A stretch of 64,000 nucleotides of DNA from Streptomyces sp. SAI-127. Its GTDB lineage: Bacteria > Actinomycetota > Actinomycetes > Streptomycetales > Streptomycetaceae. A program made the translations under genes and the position numbers. Location of the stretch: the NCBI RefSeq assembly GCF_029894425.1, contig NZ_JARXYJ010000001.1:9382501-9446500 (forward strand), in the 5' to 3' direction. This document shows, in pieces, positions 8,011 through 16,944 of this stretch. Under the pieces are notes generated by a model. The model ran no database searches. It saw only the letters and a list, made by a program, of their open reading frames with translations, and had not been told where the DNA came from. Position 1 is the first letter of the stretch. Every line of letters starts with the position of its first letter.

Positions 8011-9480
8011 ATGACAGACTCCTCGGGATCCCCCGACAGCAGATCCACCGCCCGGCAGCTCCAGGTCGAGACCCACGGGCTGGACGTGATCGGCGACGCC
8101 GAACGCAAGGGCACCCCGCGGACGCTGTTCTGGCCGTGGTTCGGCGCCAACGTGTCCATCCTCGGCCTGAGTTACGGCTCCTTCGCGCTGGGCTTCGGGA
8201 TCTCCTTCTGGCAGGCACTGGTGGCCGGCGTGATCGGGATCGTCTTCTCGTTCCTGCTGTGCGGCTTCGTCGCGGTCGCCGGCAAGCGGGGCTCCGCGCC
8301 GACCATGGTGCTCAGCCGCGCCGCCTACGGAGTGCGCGGCAACCGCCTTCCGTCGGTGGTCTCCTGGGTGCTCACCGTCGGCTGGGAGACCGTGCTGTGC
8401 TCCCTCGCCACCCTGGCCACGGCGACCGTCTTCGGACGGCTCGGCTGGGGCGGCGGCACCGAGACCCAGGTGATCGCCCTGATCGTGGTCGCGGGGCTCA
8501 CCGTCGTCGGCGGGGTGATGGGCTTCGACCTGATCATGCGGCTCCAGACCGTGATCACCGTGGTGACGGGCGTACTGACCGTCGTCTACATCGGGCTGGT
8601 CGCCGACCACATCCACTGGAGCACCGTCAGCGCCCTCCCGGCGGGCTCCGCCCAGGAGTTCATCGGCGCGCTGGTCTTCATGATGACCGGCTTCGGTCTC
8701 GGCTGGGTCAACGCCGCCGCCGACTACTCCCGCTATCTGCCCCGCACTTCGTCGAGCCGGGGCGTGGTCGGCTGGACCACCTTCGGCGCCTCCGTGGCCC
8801 CACTGCTCCTGCTGGTCTTCGGACTGCTGCTGGCCGGATCGTCCACCAAGCTCAACCAGGCCGTCGCCGCCGACCCGATCGGCGCGCTCACCACCATCCT
8901 GCCCACCTGGTTCCTGGTGCCCTTCGCCGTCGTCGCGGTTCTCGGCCTGGTCGGCGGCGCGGTCCTCGACATCTACTCCTCGGGCCTCGCCCTGCTCTCG
9001 GCGGGCCTCAGGATCCCGCGCCCGCTCGCGGCACTCGTCGACGGTGTCCTGATGATCGCGGGCTCCGTCTACATCGTGTTCTTCGCCGACGACTTCCTCG
9101 GCCAGTTCATGGGCTTCCTCACCACCCTCGGCGTCCCCATCGCCGCCTGGTGCGGCATCATGCTCGCCGACCTCTCCCTGCGCCGCCGTGACTACGACGA
9201 GGCCGACCTCTACCGTCCGAGCGGCCGCTACGGCGACATGCCGCCCACCCCGCTGATCCTGACGGTTCTCGCCACCGCCCTCGGCTGGGGCCTGGTCACC
9301 AACTCGGCCGCCAGCTGGCTGGACTGGCAGGGCTATCTGCTCGACCCCTTCGGCCTCGGCGGCAAGTCCGGTGCCTGGGCGTACGCCAACCTCGGAGTGC
9401 TGGCCGCCCTGGCGCTCGGCTTCCTCGGCACGCTGGCCCTCGGCCGCGGGCGGGTCCGCGCACAGGAGGGCGTCGTATGA
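8011..9480 (+). CDS. NCS1-family purine-cytosine permease
   Basis: This 489-residue inner-membrane protein has about 12 hydrophobic segments and belongs to the nucleobase:cation symporter-1 family (cytosine permease CodB/FCY2 branch). Diagnostic blocks are FWPWFGANVSILGLSYG near residue 45, GKRGSAPTMVLSRAAYGVRG near 85-110 and NAAADYSRYLPR near 235. Two-thirds along, the GGAVLDIYSSGLALLSAG helix is typical. It takes up a purine, cytosine or a related heterocycle by cation symport. The next gene overlaps by 4 bases and is the stump of a cysteine hydrolase. Permease and hydrolase pairs usually degrade an imported amide, so the permease may have lost its pathway partner. Confidence 0.93.
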   Translation: MTDSSGSPDSRSTARQLQVETHGLDVIGDAERKGTPRTLFWPWFGANVSILGLSYGSFALGFGISFWQALVAGVIGIVFSFLLCGFVAVAGKRGSAPTMVLSRAAYGVRGNRLPSVVSWVLTVGWETVLCSLATLATATVFGRLGWGGGTETQVIALIVVAGLTVVGGVMGFDLIMRLQTVITVVTGVLTVVYIGLVADHIHWSTVSALPAGSAQEFIGALVFMMTGFGLGWVNAAADYSRYLPRTSSSRGVVGWTTFGASVAPLLLLVFGLLLAGSSTKLNQAVAADPIGALTTILPTWFLVPFAVVAVLGLVGGAVLDIYSSGLALLSAGLRIPRPLAALVDGVLMIAGSVYIVFFADDFLGQFMGFLTTLGVPIAAWCGIMLADLSLRRRDYDEADLYRPSGRYGDMPPTPLILTVLATALGWGLVTNSAASWLDWQGYLLDPFGLGGKSGAWAYANLGVLAALALGFLGTLALGRGRVRAQEGVV

Positions 9481-9677
9481 CGACCGGGTTGCCCGCCGTC
9501 ATCGACATGCAGCGCGTCTTCGCCGAGCCCGGCAGTCCCTGGGCCACCCCTCGTTTCGCCGAGGCGGCGGCAGGCGTACGGCGGCTGCTGCCGGCCTTCG
9601 CCGAATGGGTCACGTTCACCCGCTTCGTGGCCCCCGACGAGCCCGCCGGCGCCTGGCGGGCGTACTACGTCCGGTAG
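9477..9677 (+). pseudogene. Isochorismatase-like cysteine hydrolase, N-terminal stump
   Basis: The frame overlaps the permease stop in ATGA and encodes 66 residues matching only the first third of a cysteine hydrolase. It contains AVIDMQRVFAEPGSPW, which carries the catalytic Asp of the D-K-C triad, and ends GAWRAYYVR just before a stop. The Lys, the active-site Cys and the rest of the alpha/beta fold, normally about 110-140 further residues, are missing. The break falls where intact family members continue with a Trp-Pro-Phe-like motif. It looks like the left side of a deletion scar. Confidence 0.7.
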
Positions 9678-9678
9678 C

Positions 9679-10023
9679 GTGATCCACCTGGCCGAGGCGG
9701 CCCTCAGGCAGACCGCCGAGGACTGGATGGATGCCTGCCGCCGCAACGTCAGCGGCGAGGCACCCTTCACGGCCGTCGAGGACAACCGGCTCGCCCTGAC
9801 GTTCCTGAACGCGGGGCGTATGGCCTGGGACGTCCTCCAGGGCATCCTGTTCCGCACGGCAGGCTCCCGCCACGCGCGCGACGGCGAACGGATGCAGCGC
9901 TACTTCCGGGACGCGGCCACGTACTGGACCCATGTGGGACCCAGCATGTACGAGCCTCTTCTACGGCGGGTCGGATGCGACACCCTCGGTCTGCCCTCGG
10001 AGCACATCGCGCTGATTCCCTGA
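9679..10023 (+). pseudogene. Acyl-CoA dehydrogenase / flavin monooxygenase-like C-terminal stump
   Basis: This 114-residue frame starts at a GTG one base after the hydrolase stump stops. It matches only the C-terminal helical domain of acyl-CoA-dehydrogenase-fold proteins: an alanine-rich helix (LAEAALRQTAEDWMDA), then the RYFRDAATYWTHVGPS block and a final Leu-Gly-Leu-Pro tail. The N-terminal and middle FAD-binding domains, about 250 residues, are absent. There is no ribosome site. Together with the preceding stump it marks the join of two formerly separate genes. A stable product is doubtful. Confidence 0.6.
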
Positions 10024-10132
10024 CGTCCCGAACGCATGCTCTCGGCACGCTCGGGTACGCGAGCAGCACCGCGCCTTGGGCGATCATGCCCGCGGGCGGG
10101 GCCGCACGACCGCCGCTACCAGGGGATCTGCC

Positions 10133-10522
10133 ATGGACACACCCGCCAACGACAACACCGTCACACCGGCCCAGCGGGCGCTGGACGCGCTGACGCAGAA
10201 CACCGAGGACGCGACGGCGCTGGACACGCTCGCCACCAGCGACGTGCTCATTCCGGTGCCCGACGACGCCGCGGACGAGGACACGACCGTGGCGCTGCCC
10301 GTGCTGGAACAGCAGGACGGCGCTCCTGTGGTGCCCGTGTTCACCTCGGAGACGGAGATGGCCGAACTGCTTCCGTTCGTGTCCCGCTACCGTCTGGTGC
10401 CGCTGGGCGCGCTCGCCGCGCAGTGGCCGGACGGCGATCTGTCGCTCTCGATCGACGCCAGCTCGTCGCACCCGCTGACGCTCACGTCCGAGGGCGTGCG
10501 CACGCTGCTGGCTCGGCCGTAG
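10133..10522 (+). CDS. SseB-family protein
   Basis: This small acidic cytoplasmic protein has 129 residues. It starts at the ATG following a GGGGATC site and has an N-terminal SseB-like domain: TPAQRALDALTQNTED, then a DVLIPVPDD strand, then VPVFTSETEMAELLPF. Such domains are common in Streptomyces as paralogous proteins of unsettled role. The best-known relative is the enterobacterial SseB enhancer of serine sensitivity. The neighbours do not suggest a pathway. A perfect 10-bp GC stem follows 16 bases after the stop. Confidence 0.75.
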   Translation: MDTPANDNTVTPAQRALDALTQNTEDATALDTLATSDVLIPVPDDAADEDTTVALPVLEQQDGAPVVPVFTSETEMAELLPFVSRYRLVPLGALAAQWPDGDLSLSIDASSSHPLTLTSEGVRTLLARP

Positions 10523-10538
10523 GGCCGATCACACAGTG

Positions 10539-10581
10539 GGGCCCGGCCACCACATGCGACGGAGGGGGCGCGGCCGGGCCC
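10539..10581 (+). terminator. Strong GC hairpin after the SseB-like gene
   Basis: A perfect 10-bp stem, GGGCCCGGCC (10539-10548) with GGCCGGGCCC (10572-10581), follows the stop codon. It sits between this gene and the converging AraC-type gene. Confidence 0.6.
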
Positions 10582-10780
10582 GCAGAGGGGCGCGGACCTG
10601 CTCCCGCCGCCGCACCCCGGTTATCGCCTGCGAAAACAGAGATGAGCGGCGCCGACCCTGCTCATCCCCGGTGCGCTGTGCGATCGCCGTGACCCGACCA
10701 TAGGACCGATCCGGCAGGCCGTCGCTCCGGAATGCGTGGCGCATGTCCGTAAAACGCGGCGGATCGGCGGGCGCAACGGC

Positions 10781-11830
10781 TCACGTGGCGCGCAGTGTCT
10801 GTGAGGGTGACTCCCCGTAGCGCTCCCGGTACCGCCGCGCGAACCGGCCCAGATGGACGAACCCCCACGCATGAGCCACTTCCGTCACGGTCGTCGTGCC
10901 CGGCGCCGCCGCCCGCAGCTGCCGGTGGACGCGCTGGAGCCGTACCTCGTGGACGTATGCCATGGGCGACATGCCGACATTGCTGCGGAAAGCTTCCTGC
11001 AGGGTGCGCAGACTGACCTGGGCGATGGCCGCCAGCCGGTTCGCGTCGTACGGCTCGGCGGGCAGCTCCTGTACGGCGTCCATGACCCGCTTCACCGACG
11101 CCGGGCGCATCGGCGGGGGAGGGGCCTCCAAGGCGTCGCGGAAGGTGTGGTCGGTGGCCAGCAGCATTCCCTCCAGGAGGGTCTGTTCGAGACGGCCGCG
11201 GATCATCGGGTGGCTCAGCAGCCCGAGCGGGACGTTCCGCTCGAGCAGGTTCCACATCGCGAGGCGCACCCAGCTCAGGCCGGGCCCCCGCGAGACGTCC
11301 ATGTACGGCCCGAAGCGCGGCGGGCGCCGCACCGACCGGCCCAGCAGCACCTCCAACTGCCTGAGCACGGCCGCCTTGTCGATCTTGACGGTGAGTGCCT
11401 GGCAGTCGGCGGACCAGGTGTCGATGTGGATCTCCCGCGCCGGATCGAAGACCAGTGCCCGCCGCTCGGTTGCGAAGTCCGTGACCCCGTGCCCCTCCTG
11501 GACGCTGAAGCAGCCGCCGAAGGGCACGGCGACGTGGTACACGCCCGGCTCGCCGAAGCTCATCCGCATCTCGGTGCCGAAGCGGACGTCGCCCACGGTG
11601 AGCGCGCCGAGTTCGACGACACTGAGCCTGGTCTCGAACTCCGTTGCCTGGCCGACGACTTCGAGACGCAGATCGTAGTAGTGGGCCGCGATCGCGTCGT
11701 GCGCCTCCTCCAGGGAGTTCGTCGCGTAGCTGTGGAACTGGGCCGCCCGGTCCTCTCCCACGGCCAAGGCGTCCACCCCCTTCCCCGCTCGGCGTCTGCT
11801 GTTCAACATGACCCGCGGACCGGCGGTCAT
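10781..11830 (-). CDS. AraC/XylS-family transcriptional regulator
   Basis: This cytoplasmic regulator has about 349 residues. The N-terminal two thirds is the AraC-binding-like domain (FHSYATNSLEEAHDAIAAHYY; later VYHVAVPFGGCFSV). The C-terminal 100 residues hold two helix-turn-helix motifs: RLAAIAQVSLRTLQEAFRSN and the signature TVTEVAHAWGFVHLGRFARR. The chosen ATG (11828-11830) lies 23 bases after the oxidase stop; a second ATG at 11809 is possible, and neither has a good ribosome site. It is last in a same-strand run that begins with the sulfonate operon, so it might be co-transcribed with the FAD oxidase. Its target is unknown. Confidence 0.85.
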   Translation of the reverse strand: MTAGPRVMLNSRRRAGKGVDALAVGEDRAAQFHSYATNSLEEAHDAIAAHYYDLRLEVVGQATEFETRLSVVELGALTVGDVRFGTEMRMSFGEPGVYHVAVPFGGCFSVQEGHGVTDFATERRALVFDPAREIHIDTWSADCQALTVKIDKAAVLRQLEVLLGRSVRRPPRFGPYMDVSRGPGLSWVRLAMWNLLERNVPLGLLSHPMIRGRLEQTLLEGMLLATDHTFRDALEAPPPPMRPASVKRVMDAVQELPAEPYDANRLAAIAQVSLRTLQEAFRSNVGMSPMAYVHEVRLQRVHRQLRAAAPGTTTVTEVAHAWGFVHLGRFARRYRERYGESPSQTLRAT

Positions 11831-11853
11831 GCCCGGCAGGAGCGGGCGCGGTT

Positions 11854-13230
11854 TCACAGCGCCTTTCCGGGGTTGAGAATGCCCCGCGGATCGAACACCT
11901 CCTTGATCCGACGCTGCAACGCATGTGCGGCGGGCCCGAGTTCCTCGGCCACCCACTGCCGCTTGAGCACTCCCACCCCGTGTTCGCCGGTCAGGGTGCC
12001 CCCGAGCCTGAGCGCCAGCGCGAAGATCTCTCCGGCCGCCTCCCACGCGGCATCCGGCAGCCGGTCAAGGTCCGGGTCGACGACGATGATCGGGTGCAGG
12101 TTGCCGTCCGCCGCGTGCGCGATGGTGAACACGGGAACGTCGTGGCGGGCCGAGATCGCCCGGATCTCCCGCACGGCCCGGGCGAGCCGGGAGCGCGGCA
12201 CCGCGATGTCCTCGATCAGCGGGCGGCCCAGCCGCTCCAGAGCGGGCAGCGCGAGCCGGCGGGCGGCCAGCAGTGCCTCGGCCTCGGCGGGATCCTCGGT
12301 CGTCTCCACCGTCGAGGCGAGGGGCCCGAGCAGCCCGGCGACGGCTGCCGCCTCGGCCGCCGCACCCGCCCCGTCGCACTGCACCACCAGCAGCGCGGCG
12401 CCCCGCTCCCGCAGCGCCGGGTCGATGGCCTGCAGTACGGGCCCGTCGACGAGCTCGGCCAGCGCGGGTTCGACCCCGGCCCGAGCGATCGTGTACGACG
12501 CCTCGGCCGCCGCCTCGAAGGACGGGAAGTACGCGGCGAGGGTAGCCGTCGCCACGGGAACCGGCCTGAGGCGAAGCGTCGCCGCGGTGATCACCGCGAG
12601 GGTGCCCTCCGAGCCGGTCAGCAGGGCGGTGAGGTCATAGCCGGTGACCCCCTTGACCGTACGGCGGCCGGTGCCGATCACCGTACCGTCGGCGAGGACG
12701 GCCTCCAGACCGAGCACGCTGTCCCGGGTCACCCCGTACTTGGCGCACCGCAGCCCGCCCGCGTTCGTTGCGATGTTCCCGCCGATCGTGGACAGGGCCG
12801 CACTCGCCGGATCGGGCGCGTACCGCAGTCCGTGCGCGCCCGCGGCCCGGTCCAACTCGGCGGTGATCACGCCTGGTTCGACGACGGTGAGCTGGTCGTC
12901 GGCGGAGAGTTCGAGGATGCGGTTCATCCCGGAGAGATCCAGCACCACGGCGCCCTCGTCCGCCGTCGCCCCGCCCGACAGACCGGTGCCCGCGCCCCGG
13001 GGGACGACCGGGACGCGCAGTTCGTGGGCGTGCCGCAGCGTGACGGTCACGTCCTCCGTGCGCCGGGCACGCACCACGGCAAGCGGCTCGCCGGTGAGCC
13101 GGGTGCCCGAGCGATCGGTGGCGTGGGCGGTGAGCACACCCGGGTCCGTGCTCAGCCTGTCGGGCGGAAGATCGCGGGCCAGCAGCCCCAGGAAGCGTGC
13201 CGACACGGTGGTGTCCCGCGTTGCCGTCAT
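11854..13230 (-). CDS. FAD-linked oxidase, GlcD (glycolate/lactate oxidase subunit) family
   Basis: This 458-residue flavoprotein has the PCMH/VAO FAD-binding domain (about residues 40-220) and the C-terminal GlcD/D-lactate dehydrogenase cap. Visible FAD contacts are VPRGAGTGLSGGA, STIGGNIATNAGGLRC and GYDLTALLTGSEGTLA. The C-terminal family motif is HAADGNLHP, followed by GTLTGEHGVG and the ending FDPRGILNPGK. It oxidises a 2-hydroxy acid such as glycolate, D-lactate or a sulfonated hydroxy acid to the 2-keto acid. It lies 69 bases downstream of the ssuD-like gene on the same strand. If co-transcribed it might handle the carbon skeleton released from sulfonates, but that is inference. Confidence 0.88.
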   Translation of the reverse strand: MTATRDTTVSARFLGLLARDLPPDRLSTDPGVLTAHATDRSGTRLTGEPLAVVRARRTEDVTVTLRHAHELRVPVVPRGAGTGLSGGATADEGAVVLDLSGMNRILELSADDQLTVVEPGVITAELDRAAGAHGLRYAPDPASAALSTIGGNIATNAGGLRCAKYGVTRDSVLGLEAVLADGTVIGTGRRTVKGVTGYDLTALLTGSEGTLAVITAATLRLRPVPVATATLAAYFPSFEAAAEASYTIARAGVEPALAELVDGPVLQAIDPALRERGAALLVVQCDGAGAAAEAAAVAGLLGPLASTVETTEDPAEAEALLAARRLALPALERLGRPLIEDIAVPRSRLARAVREIRAISARHDVPVFTIAHAADGNLHPIIVVDPDLDRLPDAAWEAAGEIFALALRLGGTLTGEHGVGVLKRQWVAEELGPAAHALQRRIKEVFDPRGILNPGKAL

Positions 13231-13299
13231 GGGTTCAGCGCCTTCGTTCCGATCGCGAGCAGAGTGATGTCCTCCTGGGGCGTGTGCACGGGGTCTCCG

Positions 13300-14400
13300 T
13301 CAGGCGGCCTGGCCGGTGGCGGCGCGGTGGGCGAGTTCCTGCCGCACGAGCGGCAGGACGTGACGGGCGTAGTCGATGGCATCGTTGAGCGGGTCGTAGC
13401 CGCGGATCGACAGCAGGTCGCAGCCGATGTCGACGTAGTCGAGCAGGGCCTGCGCCACGGTCTCCGGAGAGCCGACCAGGGCGGTGGACGCCCCGGCCGC
13501 GTTGGTGGCGACCGCCGGGGCGGTCCACAGGCAGCGGTCGTGCACCTCGCCCCGCTCGGCGATGTCGAGGAGGCGCTGCGAGCCGACGTTGGCCGGGCGC
13601 CCGGTGGTGCGGTAGTGCCGCAGCAACTCGGTGTTGCGCGCCTGGTCCTTGAGGACGCCGAGCGTGCGGTGCGCCTTCTCCCAGGCCAGTTCGTCGGTCG
13701 GCGCGATGATCGGGCGGAACGACACCCAGATACGCGGGTGGGGGCGGCCGACGGCATCGGCGACCGCGTTCACGGCGGCGATCTGTTCGCCGGTCTCCTT
13801 CAGCGGCTCGCCCCACAGGCCGAAGATGTCGCCCTGCTGTCCGCCGACCCGGTACGCGTCCGGCGAGGAGCCGCCGACAGAGATGGGGATCAGCCCGTTC
13901 ACCGGCTTCACGTCCGAGTAGTAGCCCTCGAACCGGAAGTGCCTGCCCTCGTGCGAGACCGGCCCGTCGGCCTGCCACACCTTCCTCAGGATCTGGATGT
14001 ACTCGTCCGAACGCTCGTACCGCTCGGCCTTGTTGAGATAGTCGCCCTCCCGGCGCTGTTCCTCGTCGCTGCCGCCGGAGATGATGTGGACGCTCAGCCG
14101 CCCGTCGCTGATCCGGTCCAGGGTGGCGAGGGCACGGGACGCGTGCGTGGGGAAGACGACGCCCGGCCGGTGGGCCAGGATCGGGCGGATGCGTTCGGTG
14201 TGGGTCGCGACGAACTGGGCGACCTGGAAGGCGTCCGGCGATGCCGAGTGATAGGCGACCAGGGTGTGGTCGAAGCCGCCGTCGTCCAGGGCGCGGGCGT
14301 ACCTGCGCAGGTGGTCCCGGTCGAAGCCGGTGCGGCTCGCGGCAGCGGGACCGGAGGCTCCGGAGTCGGTGTGGACGGCACTGATGAACTCGACAGGCAT
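13300..14400 (-). CDS. ssuD: FMNH2-dependent alkanesulfonate monooxygenase-like (LLM class)
   Basis: This 366-residue bacterial-luciferase-fold enzyme resembles SsuD, which uses reduced FMN and oxygen to cleave the C-S bond of alkanesulfonates, giving sulfite and an aldehyde. Blocks seen include LVAYHSASPDAFQVA, RPILAHRPGVVFPTHAS, the SDGRLSVHIISGGSDEEQ strand-loop and the YERSDEYI/FEGYY segments around residues 145-180 that shape the sulfonate pocket. The start at 14398-14400 has AGGAG 9 bases upstream. It is the enzyme gene of an ABC-type sulfonate uptake operon, which supports the assignment. No flavin reductase (ssuE) is in the operon. Close relatives act on dimethylsulfone or other substrates, so substrate identity is open. 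Confidence 0.88.
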   Translation of the reverse strand: MPVEFISAVHTDSGASGPAAASRTGFDRDHLRRYARALDDGGFDHTLVAYHSASPDAFQVAQFVATHTERIRPILAHRPGVVFPTHASRALATLDRISDGRLSVHIISGGSDEEQRREGDYLNKAERYERSDEYIQILRKVWQADGPVSHEGRHFRFEGYYSDVKPVNGLIPISVGGSSPDAYRVGGQQGDIFGLWGEPLKETGEQIAAVNAVADAVGRPHPRIWVSFRPIIAPTDELAWEKAHRTLGVLKDQARNTELLRHYRTTGRPANVGSQRLLDIAERGEVHDRCLWTAPAVATNAAGASTALVGSPETVAQALLDYVDIGCDLLSIRGYDPLNDAIDYARHVLPLVRQELAHRAATGQAA

Positions 14401-14408
14401 GGGGGCTC

Positions 14409-15374
14409 CTAGTTGAGAAGAGACGTGTCGGCCGACTTCGCCACGTCCACGTTCGGCTCCAGAACGCCGATGCCGTTCATGAGGTCGGCCACGTCCTGGA
14501 CGGTCTTGTTCACGTCGTCGGTGATCGGCAGGACCTTGCCGTACGCCGCCGAGGCCAGCGTCCTCGCCACGGAGGCGTCGGCGCCGTTGCGGGCCTCGAT
14601 GGCCTTGGCGTAGGCGTCCTGGTGGGTGCTGGTCCATTCCAGGGCGGTACCGAGCCGCCTGAGGAAGTCGGCGAGCGCGGCCTTCTTCGAGGGGTCGGCC
14701 AAGGCTTCCTCGGACGCGCCGACGAAGCCGTAGCCGCTGACCCGGCCGTCGGCACCGTCCACGAGCAGCTTGCCGCCCTGCTCCAGGCCGACGGCCTGGT
14801 AGACGCCGAAGGTCGCCCAGGCCTTGATCTTTCCGGAGGCGAAGGCGGCCTGCGCGTCGGTCGGCAGCAGGTACTGCACCTTCACGTCCGAGTAGCTGAG
14901 CCCGTTCTGCTCGAGCACATTGGCCAGCAGATACTCGGCGATGCTGCCCTTCGCCGAGGACACCACGACCTTCTGGCCCTTGAGGTCCTTGACGCTGTCG
15001 ATGCCGGAGTCCTTGCCCACGACGATGCCGACATGCCGGCCGTCGTTCTTCAGTGCGGCCACGTTCTTGAACTTCACCCCACCGCTGAGCGCCTGGAGGG
15101 CGGGGAGATCCGCGGAGTACGTCGTGTCGGCGGCGCCCGCCTGCACGGCCTGGTAGAGCGGAGCCGCGCCCTCGAACTCGGCCCACTTCACCTTGTACTT
15201 GGCGCCCTTGAGGGCATCGGAGGCGGCGACGATCGTCTGAAGGGTCTTGGCCTGGTCGCCGATGACGAGGGTGCCGTCCTTCGACGAGGCGTCCGCGGAG
15301 GAATCCGCGCCGCAGCCGGTCAGCGCCAGCAGGGCGGAGAAGCTCAGTGCGGCGGCTGCGATTCTGCGGATCAC
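14409..15374 (-). CDS. ssuA: Aliphatic sulfonate ABC transporter substrate-binding lipoprotein
   Basis: This 321-residue exported lipoprotein starts at GTG. Its signal ends in the lipobox LTGC, followed by a Ser/Ala/Asp linker and an SBP fold of the NMT1/SsuA class. Diagnostic segments are AAPLYQAVQAGAADTTYSAD (ligand loop), KVVVSSAKGSIAEYLL and WATFGVYQA. It captures a sulfonate outside the membrane and delivers it to the SsuC permease. It overlaps the ATPase gene by 4 bases, so translation is probably coupled. Only 8 bases separate it from the monooxygenase gene. Confidence 0.92.
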   Translation of the reverse strand: MIRRIAAAALSFSALLALTGCGADSSADASSKDGTLVIGDQAKTLQTIVAASDALKGAKYKVKWAEFEGAAPLYQAVQAGAADTTYSADLPALQALSGGVKFKNVAALKNDGRHVGIVVGKDSGIDSVKDLKGQKVVVSSAKGSIAEYLLANVLEQNGLSYSDVKVQYLLPTDAQAAFASGKIKAWATFGVYQAVGLEQGGKLLVDGADGRVSGYGFVGASEEALADPSKKAALADFLRRLGTALEWTSTHQDAYAKAIEARNGADASVARTLASAAYGKVLPITDDVNKTVQDVADLMNGIGVLEPNVDVAKSADTSLLN

Positions 15375-16087
15375 GACGGGGTTCCTTCCAACGTACGGGT
15401 CACGCCGAGCCAGTTCAGGAGGCGGGCGCGCAGGGAGACGAACTCGGGGGCGGTCAGATCACGGGGGCGGGGCAGGTCGACGGTGAGTTCGTGGGCGATA
15501 CGGCCCTCGTCCATCACCAGCACCCGGTCGGCGAGCAGCAGCGCCTCCTCCACGTCATGGGTGACCAGGAGGATCGCGCAGCCGTGCCGCTGCCACAGCT
15601 CGGCCACCAACTGCTGCACCCGGCCCCGGGTGAGGGCGTCGAGGGCGCCGAACGGCTCGTCCAGGAGCAGCAGTTCGGGCTCGCGGACCAGAGCGCGGGC
15701 CAGGGAGACGCGCTGGGCCTGGCCCCCGGAGAGCGTTTTGGGCCACACGGAGGCCCGGTCGGCGATACCGACCTCGGCGAGGGCACGCTCGGCCAGGGCA
15801 CGGTCCGGACGCCCGGGCAGCCCGAGGACGACGTTGCGCCACACCTTCAGCCACGGCAGCAGCCTCGGCGACTGGAAGGCGGCACTGCGGCGGGCGGGCA
15901 CGGTGACCTCACCGCCGATCTCCTCGTCGAGCCCGGCGAGGATCCTCAGCAGCGTCGACTTTCCGCAGCCGCTGTGGCCGAGCAGGGCCACGAACTCGCC
16001 CTCCCGGATGTCGAGATCGAGGGCGTGCAGCACGGTGTTGCCGTCGAAGGCCCGCGAAAGCCCCCGTATCTCCACACTGTCGGCCAT
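15371..16087 (-). CDS. ssuB: Sulfonate ABC transporter ATP-binding protein
   Basis: This 238-residue cytoplasmic ABC ATPase is complete. Walker A is LLGHSGCGKSTLL near residue 37, the Q-loop region follows AAFQSPRLLPW, the ABC signature is LSGGQAQRVSLARAL and Walker B is LLLLDEPFGALD, with the H-loop in LLVTHDVEEAL. The LLPWLKVWRNV block is characteristic of the nitrate/sulfonate/taurine importers. It energises the SsuC permease. The gene lies between ssuC (2 bases away) and ssuA (4-base overlap) in one leftward operon. Confidence 0.94.
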   Translation of the reverse strand: MADSVEIRGLSRAFDGNTVLHALDLDIREGEFVALLGHSGCGKSTLLRILAGLDEEIGGEVTVPARRSAAFQSPRLLPWLKVWRNVVLGLPGRPDRALAERALAEVGIADRASVWPKTLSGGQAQRVSLARALVREPELLLLDEPFGALDALTRGRVQQLVAELWQRHGCAILLVTHDVEEALLLADRVLVMDEGRIAHELTVDLPRPRDLTAPEFVSLRARLLNWLGVTRTLEGTPS

Positions 16088-16089
16088 GT

Positions 16090-16944
16090 CTACGCCTCGC
16101 CCTCGAAGTTGGCCCGCCAGGTCAGCAGGCGGCGCGAAAGGATCCGTACGGCGAAGTCACAGGCGAGACCGAGCAGCGCGTACACGACGAGGCACAGCAC
16201 GATGACGTCCGTGCGGAAGTACTGCTGGGCGTTGCTCATCAGATAGCCGAGCCCCGCGTCCGCGTTGATCTGCTCGGCGAAGACCAGCGCCAGCCAGGCG
16301 GTGGACAGCGCGTACCGGAGCCCCACGAGGGCGCCGGGCAGCGCGCTCGGCAAAATCACGTACGTGATCAGACCCAGCCTGCCGAGCCCCATCATCCGTG
16401 CGGCCTCGACGAGTTGGGAGTCGGTCGAGCGGATGCCGCCGTAGATGTTGAAGTACAGCGGATACGTCACGCCGAGCGCGACCAGGGCGATCTTCGGCGT
16501 CTCCTCGATACCGAACCACACGATGAACAGCGGGATCAGACCCACCCACGGGATCGCCCGGAACATGCCCATCGAGGAGTCGATGACGTCCTCGCCGAGC
16601 CGGAACAGCCCGGCGAGCAGGGACAGGCTCAGCGCGATCGTCGCTCCGATGAGGAAGCCGGTCGCGGCGCGGCGGCCCGACGCGGCTATGGCGCTGGGGA
16701 GTTCGCCGTTCCTGGTCAGCTCCACAGCCTGCTTCAGCACGTCGACCGGCGAGGCCAGGACGGACTCCGGGAGGACCCCGGTGGCCGAGGTGAGGAACCA
16801 GAGCAGGACCAGACCCACGGGGCCCGCGGCCCTCCGCACGGAACGGGGGATCGTGACACGACCGCGCGTCTTCGTGGCCCCGCGGATGGTGATCCGGGCG
16901 GGCTTGTCCAAGGCGGTCGGCAGTGCCGGCGAATGCGTCGTCAT
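16090..16944 (-). CDS. ssuC: Sulfonate ABC transporter permease
   Basis: This 284-residue inner-membrane protein has about six helices. A BPD-type permease domain contains the EAA-like coupling loop EAARMMGLGRLGLITYVILPSALP read as two adjacent pieces around residue 185. That loop contacts the ATPase. I chose the ATG at 16942-16944 because it overlaps the sulfurtransferase stop in ATGA and has GAAGGGAAG upstream; a longer frame has no ribosome site. Family and operon context support sulfonate import. Taurine or other organosulfur substrates are possible. Confidence 0.92.
   Translation of the reverse strand: MTTHSPALPTALDKPARITIRGATKTRGRVTIPRSVRRAAGPVGLVLLWFLTSATGVLPESVLASPVDVLKQAVELTRNGELPSAIAASGRRAATGFLIGATIALSLSLLAGLFRLGEDVIDSSMGMFRAIPWVGLIPLFIVWFGIEETPKIALVALGVTYPLYFNIYGGIRSTDSQLVEAARMMGLGRLGLITYVILPSALPGALVGLRYALSTAWLALVFAEQINADAGLGYLMSNAQQYFRTDVIVLCLVVYALLGLACDFAVRILSRRLLTWRANFEGEA

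Noticed and set aside
10133..10522. The longer start at 10076 for the SseB-like protein
   Set aside because: The extra 19 residues are Arg/Gly-rich without family similarity, and the ribosome site lies before the ATG at 10133.
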